Below are positions 1 through 5,517 of a stretch of DNA of 5,764 nt, one piece after another. Under the pieces are notes generated by a model. The model saw only the letters and a list, made by a program, of their open reading frames with translations, was not told where the DNA came from and did no database searches. Each line of letters opens with the position of its first letter. Position 1 is the stretch's first letter. Source of the DNA: Bacillota bacterium (GTDB lineage Bacteria; Bacillota_G; SHA-98; UBA4971); contig JAAZEW010000008.1 in NCBI GenBank assembly GCA_012512055.1, forward strand, positions 1-5,764. Reading direction: 5' to 3'. Both the position numbers and the translations under genes were made by a program.

Positions 1-40
1 CAGCAAATACAGGGCTTGTCACAAGCACCCATGCATGCAT
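1..40 (-). CDS. Possible start of a further minus-strand gene (partial, runs off left edge)
   Basis: Immediately after the second ABC gene, an AGGAG sequence overlaps its TAG stop codon and is followed by three overlapping ATG triplets, at 40, 36 and 32, inside the palindrome ATGCATGCAT. The frame from 40 reads MHAWVLVTSPVFA and the frame from 32 reads MGACDKPCIC. Both stay open to the window edge, while the frame from 36 stops after five codons. The spacing from AGGAG is 3 nt to the ATG at 40 and 11 nt to the ATG at 32; neither is ideal. If the second frame is right, the product starts with a cysteine-rich segment (CxxxCxC) that could bind metal. Only 10-13 codons are visible, so no function can be assigned and the gene may not exist. 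Confidence 0.25.
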   Translation of the reverse strand, partial: MHAWVLVTSPVFA

Positions 41-46
41 ACTCTC

Positions 47-1990
47 CTAAACTGCCTCCCGGCCCACCCCCGTAAACTGGCTGTTATAGAGGTCGGCGTA
101 GAAGCCGTTCATGGCGAGGAGTTCCTTGTGGGTGCCTGTCTCGATAATGCTGCCGTTATCCATAACAAGTATTAAGTCTGCGTCACGGATTGTCGATAGT
201 CTATGGGCTATGACAAAGCTTGTTCTGCCTTTCATAAGATCCAGCATTGCGCTTTGTATGAGGATTTCGGTTCGCGTATCAACGCTGCTTGTAGCCTCAT
301 CAAGAATGAGAATCGCAGGATCTGCAAGGATCACCCGGGCAATAGTCAAAAGCTGCTTCTGTCCCTCGGAAATATTGGAGGCATCCTCATTGATCATAGT
401 TTCATAGCCTTCAGGGAGGGTCTTGATAAAGTGATGAGCCTGAGCGGCTTTCGCTGCCTTTACAACCTCATCAAAAGTAGCCCCCTCGCGTCCGTATGCT
501 ATGTTATCCCGGATAGTACCGTGAAACAGCCATGTATCCTGGAGCACCATACCGAAAATCGAACGCAAGTGCCCGCGCCCGAGCTCCCTGACATCAACAC
601 CGTCAACAGTGATCCTCCCGCCGTCTATTTCATAGAACCGCATCAACAGGTTCACAAGGGTGGTCTTGCCTGCGCCTGTCGGACCGACGATGGCGATTGT
701 CTGTCCCGGGTTCACGTGGATGTTCAAGTCCTCAATAAGAGGAGCTTCTTTCTTGTAGCTGAAATTCACATGCCCAAATGCCACTTCTCCCCTGGGAAAC
801 TCTATGACCTTAGCGTCCTTGCTGTCAGGTGTCTCTTCCGTCTCATCAAGGAGTTCAAAAACGCGTTCAGCCGATGCGATAGTGGACTGTATGATATTCG
901 CGATATTCGCAGTCCTGACTATTGGCTGCGTAAACTGCCTTGCATACTGGATGAAAGCCTGAACATCACCGATTTCAATTGTCCTTCTCGTGACAAGGAT
1001 ACCTCCTGCCACTGCAACAATGACGTAACTCAAGTTGTTGATAAAGCCCATGAGCGGCATGATGATACCTGAGATGAACTGCGCTTTCCAAGCTGAGTTA
1101 TAGAGCTCTTCGTTAATCTCACTAAACTTCCGGATGGATTCATCCTCGCGCCCAAATGCTTTCACTATTACGTGGCCTGTGTACATCTCCTCAACATGGC
1201 CATTGAGTTCACCCAGCGTCCTCTGCTGAGCTATGAAGTATTTCTGCGAACGAGACGCCACAAACCGCGTCACAATCACGGAAAGAGGGAGAGTCACAAG
1301 GCAAACTAAAGTCAATAGGGGACTTATGGACAGCATCATGATGACACTGCCGACAAGAGTTACGACAGCAGATATTATCTGTACAATGCCTTGCTGCAAT
1401 GTCCCGCTGACGTTATCCACGTCGTTTATGACGCGACTTAGTATCTCGCCATGGGTCTTCGAATCAAAGAACGAAAGAGGCAGCCTGGACAGTTTGTCGT
1501 TTACGGCTTTGCGCATATTGTAGACGGTCTTTTGCGAAACATTGACCATGATCAACTGCTGAAGATAGGTGAAAAACGCACTGGCCACATAAAGCCCGCC
1601 CAGGATAACGAGGATACGCAAGACATAATCGAAGTCTATGCCCCCAGCCGGCACACCCCTCATCTTGCTTATGCTACCTTCAAATAACTCAGTTATGGCT
1701 TTCCCCATGATTTTCGGGCCGGCAATGCCAAAACCTGTACCGAGGATCGACATAAGAACGACAGCAGCAAGTTGAAGCCTATGAGGTTTCAAGTATTCCA
1801 TGAGCCTCTTTAGCGTTCCCCCGAAGTCCTTTGCCTTTTCCAATGGCATTCGCATACCGTGTCCTGCGCCCCAGCCTCCGCCGCCAGGCCCTCGCCGGAA
1901 TCCGCGGCCAGGTGTTGATTCTGCCGATCCCGGTCCGCGTCCCACCCCAGGCCCCGGTCCGGTCGTTGTTCCTCTGTTAGTCCCGCTCAA
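47..1990 (-). CDS. ABC exporter half-transporter with consensus catalytic site (LmrD/BmrD/TM288-type subunit)
   Basis: This 647-residue protein is a membrane half-transporter with fused permease and ATPase, the likely catalytic partner of the adjacent ABC protein in a heterodimeric drug or lipid exporter. Residues 1-45 are a Gly/Pro/Arg-rich, probably disordered cytosolic extension. The transmembrane domain follows, with helices near 72-92, 122-148, 202-221, 223-243, 304-333 and 342-368. The nucleotide-binding domain has an A-loop Tyr412, Walker A GPTGAGKT (436-443), Q-loop Gln484, a non-canonical signature ISEGQ (540-544), Walker B ending in Asp564-Glu565, D-loop Asp571 and H-loop His596. 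Catalytic Glu and switch His are thus intact, while the signature deviates; in heterodimeric exporters this signature faces the partner's degenerate site. The start is TTG, overlapping the upstream TGA stop by 4 bp and preceded by AGGAGG at 7 nt. The first internal ATG is at residue 46 and would remove the Gly/Pro region. The substrate cannot be read from sequence. Confidence 0.95.
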   Translation of the reverse strand: MSGTNRGTTTGPGPGVGRGPGSAESTPGRGFRRGPGGGGWGAGHGMRMPLEKAKDFGGTLKRLMEYLKPHRLQLAAVVLMSILGTGFGIAGPKIMGKAITELFEGSISKMRGVPAGGIDFDYVLRILVILGGLYVASAFFTYLQQLIMVNVSQKTVYNMRKAVNDKLSRLPLSFFDSKTHGEILSRVINDVDNVSGTLQQGIVQIISAVVTLVGSVIMMLSISPLLTLVCLVTLPLSVIVTRFVASRSQKYFIAQQRTLGELNGHVEEMYTGHVIVKAFGREDESIRKFSEINEELYNSAWKAQFISGIIMPLMGFINNLSYVIVAVAGGILVTRRTIEIGDVQAFIQYARQFTQPIVRTANIANIIQSTIASAERVFELLDETEETPDSKDAKVIEFPRGEVAFGHVNFSYKKEAPLIEDLNIHVNPGQTIAIVGPTGAGKTTLVNLLMRFYEIDGGRITVDGVDVRELGRGHLRSIFGMVLQDTWLFHGTIRDNIAYGREGATFDEVVKAAKAAQAHHFIKTLPEGYETMINEDASNISEGQKQLLTIARVILADPAILILDEATSSVDTRTEILIQSAMLDLMKGRTSFVIAHRLSTIRDADLILVMDNGSIIETGTHKELLAMNGFYADLYNSQFTGVGREAV

Positions 1991-3714
1991 GCCAACTCCT
2001 CCTCTGAAAGCTGTGACATAACGATTTCACGGTACACATTACAGGTCTTAAGGAGATCCCTATGGGTTCCCTCCCCCGCAATCTCACCGTTATCTAAGAC
2101 TATGATTCTATCAGCATCCATGACTGTGCTGACTCTTTGTGCGACAATAATCACAGTGGATTCCGCAGTCTCTCTCTTTAGCGCAGCACGCAGCCGTGCA
2201 TCAGTCTTAAAATCAAGCGCGGAAAAACTGTCATCAAAAACGTAGATCTCAGGCCTTCTGACTAATGCACGGGCAATGGAAAGACGCTGTTTCTGGCCGC
2301 CTGACAGATTCGTCCCGCCTTGCGCAACCATAGAACCAAAACCGTCCTTCATGCCTGTGATAAACTCCGTGGCTTGTGCAATTTCCGCAGCCCACTCCAC
2401 CTCTTCAGAAGTCGCTTCTTCTTTGCCGTACCTGATGTTATCGGCAACACTGCCTGAGAACAAAACCGCCTTTTGCGGGACAAATCCTATTTTTGATCTC
2501 AGATCCTCTTGGGACATATCCCTTATGTCCACACCGTCAATTACGATGCTCCCACTTTCAACGTCATAGAAACGCAGGATAAGGTTGACTAATGTGGACT
2601 TGCCTGAACCGGTGCCGCCGATAATGGCAGTCACCTCTCCGGGCTTTGCCTCAAAGGAAATACTGTCGAGGACAGGCTTTTCTGCACCGGGGTAGCTGAA
2701 GGTTGCGTTCCTGAACTCCACATGGCCTTTGGTGGCGTAATCACTTTTGACCGCTTTTCCGTCTTTAATCTCAGGGACAGTATCCAGCACCTCGTTGATC
2801 CTTACTGCGGATGCTGAAGCTCGAGGTATCATCACAAACATCATCGAAACCATAATCAACGAAAACATGATATGCATGACATATTGAATAAACGCCATCA
2901 AGGAGCCTACCTGCATAGTGCCTTGATCAATGCGAAGGCCGCCGAACCATATGATGGCTATTGTCAGAAAATTCATAGCCACCATCATGAGAGGCATGGC
3001 GGTTGCCATGATTGTATGGACTCTGACAGCAGTGCTCGTCAAGTCAAGGTTTGCGTCATTGAAGCGCCTCTTCTCATAATCAATTCGGTCAAAAGCGCGT
3101 ATCACTCGAATGCCGGTAAGGCCTTCACGAAGGACACGGTTTACGTTATCCAGTTTCTCCTGCATTGCCCTAAACAGCGGTGTGCTCTTATTCATCACGA
3201 CAATTACCGCAGCCGCGATCACCGGAATAATCAAAATGATTATCCGGGCTAAAGCCGCATCTTGCGAAACCGCCATAATAATACCGCCGATAAGCATCAT
3301 GGGCGCCATGACCATCATGCGCAGCGTAACCATTACCAGCATCTGAACCTGGGTGATATCGTTTGTGGTTCGTGTGATAAGGGACGCAGTGCCTATTCTG
3401 TTGAACTCACTAAGTGACAACTCTTCAACCTGCGAAAAGACTTTACCACGAAGGATCTTACCGAATCCCATGGCAGTCTTGGCTGAAAGATTCGCGGCAA
3501 GGATTGTGCAGACAGCACCTATTGCGGCCACAAGTAACATTAGCCCCCCGACTCGTAAGATGTAATTCGTATCTCCCTGAACCACGCCGATATCAACAAT
3601 GTCCGCCATCAACCTGGGCAGATACAGTTCAAAAAGAGATTGAAAGAAAACCAGAACCAAGACTACGGCTATGAAGAGTCTATATGGCTTCAAAAACCTG
3701 AACAACTTAATCAA
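1987..3714 (-). CDS. ABC exporter half-transporter with degenerate catalytic site (LmrC/BmrC/TM287-type subunit)
   Basis: This 575-residue fused permease-ATPase is the first gene of the exporter pair and has the usual length for the family. Helices lie near 13-33, 51-74, 126-149, 156-174, 235-258 and 270-296; the last ones are rich in Met, as in relatives. The ATPase domain has A-loop Tyr341, Walker A GGTGSGKS (366-373), Q-loop Gln414, a canonical signature LSGGQ (470-474), Walker B IYVFDD (490-495) with Asp495 in place of the catalytic Glu, D-loop Asp501 and Gln526 in place of the H-loop His. These are the known marks of the degenerate-site subunit in LmrCD, BmrCD and TM287/288, so it should form one active and one impaired ATP site with its partner. 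The start is TTG: an in-frame TGA lies two codons upstream, and GGTGAT is placed 5 nt before it. It overlaps the next gene by 4 bp, so the two are co-translated from one mRNA. Its substrate is unknown; multidrug export is a family-level guess. Confidence 0.95.
   Translation of the reverse strand: MIKLFRFLKPYRLFIAVVLVLVFFQSLFELYLPRLMADIVDIGVVQGDTNYILRVGGLMLLVAAIGAVCTILAANLSAKTAMGFGKILRGKVFSQVEELSLSEFNRIGTASLITRTTNDITQVQMLVMVTLRMMVMAPMMLIGGIIMAVSQDAALARIIILIIPVIAAAVIVVMNKSTPLFRAMQEKLDNVNRVLREGLTGIRVIRAFDRIDYEKRRFNDANLDLTSTAVRVHTIMATAMPLMMVAMNFLTIAIIWFGGLRIDQGTMQVGSLMAFIQYVMHIMFSLIMVSMMFVMIPRASASAVRINEVLDTVPEIKDGKAVKSDYATKGHVEFRNATFSYPGAEKPVLDSISFEAKPGEVTAIIGGTGSGKSTLVNLILRFYDVESGSIVIDGVDIRDMSQEDLRSKIGFVPQKAVLFSGSVADNIRYGKEEATSEEVEWAAEIAQATEFITGMKDGFGSMVAQGGTNLSGGQKQRLSIARALVRRPEIYVFDDSFSALDFKTDARLRAALKRETAESTVIIVAQRVSTVMDADRIIVLDNGEIAGEGTHRDLLKTCNVYREIVMSQLSEEELA
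1998..2003 (-). promoter_or_regulatory. Ribosome binding site (AGGAGG) fixing the TTG start of the second ABC gene
   Basis: On the minus strand a perfect AGGAGG lies inside the last codons of the upstream ABC gene, 7 nt before the TTG at 1990-1988. Its strength and spacing decide in favour of this TTG over the ATG at residue 46, and so support the reality of the Gly/Pro-rich N-terminal extension. The start and the upstream stop share the bases TTGA, an arrangement expected to couple translation of the two subunits. Confidence 0.8.
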
Positions 3715-3719
3715 TAGTC

Positions 3720-3725
3720 ATCACC
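3720..3725 (-). promoter_or_regulatory. Ribosome binding site (GGTGAT) for the TTG start of the first ABC gene
   Basis: GGTGAT on the minus strand matches the 3' half of the extended Shine-Dalgarno consensus and sits 5 nt before the TTG at 3714-3712. The in-frame TGA two codons before that TTG excludes any longer start. The start also agrees with the usual N-terminus of the family, which begins just before a KLFRFLKPYR-like segment. Confidence 0.6.
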
Positions 3726-3742
3726 CTCATCAGTTATATATG

Positions 3743-3838
3743 TCAAACACGTGAAGTCTTAGTCATATCAAAGTAGGTGAGCACTTGTGACAGCAGTTCT
3801 GCAAGGCGAATTGAATTTCCTGCCCCCAAGTACTCCAT
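3743..3838 (-). CDS. Possible 31-codon small ORF or leader peptide upstream of the exporter genes
   Basis: An ATG at 3838 opens a frame ending in TGA at 3743, 28 nt before the exporter's TTG start. The product begins MEYLGAG and contains a plausible amphipathic helix (SIRLAELLSQVLTYF). An AAGGA motif precedes the ATG, but only 3 nt away, so the ribosome binding site is poor. The frame is also open upstream, to a TGA at 3874-3872, with alternative TTG codons at 3841 and 3853. It is known that the related bmrCD genes of Bacillus subtilis are preceded by a small regulatory ORF, bmrB. I see no sequence similarity to claim and rely only on position. It could equally be a chance frame or a gene remnant. 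Confidence 0.25.
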   Translation of the reverse strand: MEYLGAGNSIRLAELLSQVLTYFDMTKTSRV

Positions 3839-3875
3839 CAATCCTTCAAACAACCTTCGGAAACTCGCACCTCAC

Positions 3876-4559
3876 CTATGCCCGGTTGCGGCAGAAGCTT
3901 TGCTCACCCGCCAAAGGCCTGACAGGACACAGATCACACTTGGGGTTCCGGGATGTGCAAACCTCTTTCCCCAGCCTCACCAGAAGGGCATGGTACTCAT
4001 TGAACAGCCTGGCTGAAGAAGGCAAGTTATCCATGAAGAATCTGCGCGCCTTCTCATAAGACAGCTCAGGCCGCATGATACCTAACCGCCCGAAGATCCT
4101 CCGTGTATAGGCATCGACCACAAAGGAAGGACATCCTCCTGCATAGAGCAGTATAGAATCTGCAGTCTCAGGGCCTACGCCATATACGCCCAGCAAATCC
4201 CTGCGAACCTCATCAACCGGCCTGTCAAAGAGCGTATCCGGGCCGGATCCGGAGTTTTCCGAAAGGAAGGCTGCGATAGCCTTTAGCTTTCGTGCCTTCA
4301 TATTATAGTATCCTGATGGACGAATAAGCCCGGCGAGCTCATGGATATCAATTTTCAAAAGGCCGTCCAATGACAAAACGCCTGCATCAATCAAGTTTGA
4401 AATGGCCTTCTCCACATTTCGCCATGATGTGGATTGGGTAAGTATAGCTCCTACCATCACCTCGAACCGAGTCTTCGCAGGCCACCAATTCTGAGGGCCA
4501 AAGCGTTCATAGAGCAAATCGTAGATCTCCATCAGACTGCCCGCCTTAATATCATCCAC
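3876..4559 (-). CDS. Endonuclease III-superfamily (HhH-GPD) DNA glycosylase, MagIII-like
   Basis: This protein of up to 227 residues should excise damaged, possibly alkylated, bases in the first step of base-excision repair in the cytoplasm. The N-terminal segment with Trp25-Trp26 and GAILTQ (37-42) matches the pattern of the MagIII-like branch. The helix-hairpin-helix is at 122-136 (GVYGVGPETADSI), followed by the essential Asp149 in FVVDAYTRRI. Where endonuclease III has its lyase Lys, this protein has Glu131, as I recall for MagIII, so it is predicted to be a monofunctional glycosylase without AP-lyase activity. Four C-terminal cysteines (201, 208, 211, 223) suggest a 4Fe-4S cluster, but the last spacing is 11 residues rather than the 5 of endonuclease III. 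The GTG at 4559 has a weak ribosome binding site. The ATG at 4532 (residue 10) gives MEIYDLLYERFGPQNWWP, closer to typical relatives, so the start is uncertain. It lies upstream of the ABC genes on the same strand, 161 bp away, and is divergent from the PHP gene. Confidence 0.9.
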   Translation of the reverse strand: MDDIKAGSLMEIYDLLYERFGPQNWWPAKTRFEVMVGAILTQSTSWRNVEKAISNLIDAGVLSLDGLLKIDIHELAGLIRPSGYYNMKARKLKAIAAFLSENSGSGPDTLFDRPVDEVRRDLLGVYGVGPETADSILLYAGGCPSFVVDAYTRRIFGRLGIMRPELSYEKARRFFMDNLPSSARLFNEYHALLVRLGKEVCTSRNPKCDLCPVRPLAGEQSFCRNRA

Positions 4560-4575
4560 CTGCCTGCCGTTATGT

Positions 4576-4598
4576 AGTATACTGATTAATAGTGTACT
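4576..4598. promoter_or_regulatory. Paired palindromic 8-mers (AGTATACT / AGTGTACT) in the divergent promoter region
   Basis: AGTATACT (4576-4583), a perfect palindrome, and AGTGTACT (4591-4598), differing at one base, are separated by 7 bp of AT-rich sequence (GATTAAT), giving a 15-bp pitch. They lie 17-39 bp upstream of the glycosylase GTG. The TATACT inside the first copy could serve as a -10 element on the minus strand, but no good -35 is placed with it. A regulatory role is a guess from position and symmetry. Confidence 0.25.
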
Positions 4599-4612
4599 CA
4601 GGTTGCCGGCCT

Positions 4613-4625
4613 TAGTCCAGGACTA
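4613..4625. promoter_or_regulatory. 13-bp perfect palindrome, candidate operator between divergent genes
   Basis: TAGTCC-A-GGACTA is a perfect inverted repeat of two 6-bp arms around one central base, which is too tight for a hairpin but suited to a dimeric DNA-binding protein. It sits between the glycosylase start (54 bp away) and the PHP gene start (62 bp away), where one site could act on both genes. No regulator is encoded in the window. Confidence 0.3.
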
Positions 4626-4687
4626 TATGACATACATAATGAGCCGGAGATTCCGACGCAGACGAATTCCAAGGAAAGAGAGGCGGT

Positions 4688-5485
4688 ATGTTGCACGGAT
4701 TATTTGACTGTCATATGCACTCCACGCACTCTTGTGATTCCTCAGCAACTTTCAAGGAGCTTTGTGAGAGCGCGCTTAAGTGCGGATTGCAGGGAATATG
4801 TGTTACGGAACACGTAGACTTCGACGAGGCGGATCAAGGATACGGCTACTACGACTACGACGCCTATATGGCGGATGTAGATAAGTACAGAAAGAAGTAC
4901 GGCAGTAGGCTGATGATTAGGACCGGCGTTGAAGTGACTTACCAAACAGAATTCATAGACGACATAAGAAGGTTTCTTGACGCCTACGAATTCGATCATG
5001 TCTTAGGTTCGGTTCACTTAATCGATCACGTCTTTGTCCTGGATCCCGCGTTTCCCGAAGGAAGGGCCGAAAGCGAAGCCTACGAAATGTACTGGCAAGA
5101 GACTCTGGCTATGGTGGAAAGCGGGTTATTCAAGTACATAGGACACCTGGATTACATCAAGTCCATCAGGTCACCGGAATACGGAGAATTTGAGGTCGCG
5201 CGGTGGTTGCCCCGGATTACGAAAATCCTCGAAAGAGTTGTGGAATCAGGCGCCATTTTAGAAGCAAACACGTCAGCGCTCCGAAAAGGCCACACAGAAC
5301 CTTACCCGGGTTGGGCTATACTGAAGCTTTATAAAGACCTGGGCGGCACCCATGTGGTAATGGGCTCGGACTCTCACTCCCCGTCCCACGTCGGGCTGGG
5401 TTTTCGGGAGACAGCGGGCCAACTTGAAAAGATGGGCCTGACAATATGCAACGACGGCATATTCACCCCATCAATAACTGCCTAA
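4688..5485 (+). CDS. PHP-domain phosphoesterase, histidinol-phosphatase (HisK/HisJ)-like
   Basis: This 265-residue cytosolic metal-dependent phosphoesterase is close in length to HisK-type histidinol phosphatases, which convert L-histidinol phosphate to histidinol. The PHP metal ligands are visible in order: His9 and His11 (DCHMHS), His42 (TEH), Glu82 (GVEV), His110 (GSVH), His153 (GHLD), and Asp228 with His230 (GSDSHSPSHVG). The sequence is complete and no ligand is missing. A Tyr/Asp-rich stretch, GYGYYDYDAY (51-60), follows the second motif. The ATG at 4688 is the only reasonable start, since an in-frame TGA at 4640-4642 is followed by no earlier start codon; AGAGG precedes it by 4 nt and AAGGA by 12 nt. 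No other histidine-biosynthesis gene is in view, so it may be a stand-alone hisK or act on another phosphoester. It is divergent from the glycosylase gene and convergent with the DegV gene. Confidence 0.9.
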   Translation: MLHGLFDCHMHSTHSCDSSATFKELCESALKCGLQGICVTEHVDFDEADQGYGYYDYDAYMADVDKYRKKYGSRLMIRTGVEVTYQTEFIDDIRRFLDAYEFDHVLGSVHLIDHVFVLDPAFPEGRAESEAYEMYWQETLAMVESGLFKYIGHLDYIKSIRSPEYGEFEVARWLPRITKILERVVESGAILEANTSALRKGHTEPYPGWAILKLYKDLGGTHVVMGSDSHSPSHVGLGFRETAGQLEKMGLTICNDGIFTPSITA

Positions 5486-5503
5486 CCTTAACTGCCTAAC
5501 CTT
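5476..5503 (+). repeat. Exact tandem duplication of a 14-bp unit across the PHP gene stop codon
   Basis: AACTGCCTAACCTT occurs at 5476-5489 and again, with no gap, at 5490-5503. The first copy contains the last two codons and the TAA of the PHP gene; the second repeats the same bases in the 3' untranslated stretch. It looks like a recent replication-slippage duplication and has no visible effect on the protein. Confidence 0.9.
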
Positions 5504-5517
5504 GCGCCTTGCCGTGC

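Noticed and set aside
7..30. GCTTGT-C-ACAAGC inverted repeat after the exporter operon as a terminator
   Set aside because: The loop is too small unless the stem shrinks to four pairs, and no T-tract follows on the minus strand.
203..1072. 289-codon open frame on the plus strand inside the second ABC gene
   Set aside because: It lies wholly antisense to a conserved ABC gene with complete motifs, has no good ribosome binding site and its translation resembles no protein family; it is a shadow frame.
2820..3020. Repeated CAT/ATG-rich sequence in the first ABC gene as a possible DNA repeat
   Set aside because: It reflects methionine-rich transmembrane helices that are normal for this subunit family, not a nucleotide repeat.
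3733..3746. TTGACA (3746-3741) and TATAAC (3738-3733) on the minus strand as a promoter for the exporter
   Set aside because: The two hexamers overlap region-wise and cannot be a -35/-10 pair; at 17 bp from TTGACA the sequence is TGATGA, a poor -10, and transcription would start at the start codon.
3787..4059. Plus-strand open frames (from 3777 and 3787) overlapping the end of the glycosylase gene
   Set aside because: They are antisense to the conserved C-terminal cysteine region of the glycosylase, and their translations look random.
4742..4999. Minus-strand 85-codon frame inside the PHP gene
   Set aside because: It is antisense to the PHP metal-binding motifs and shows no coding features of its own.
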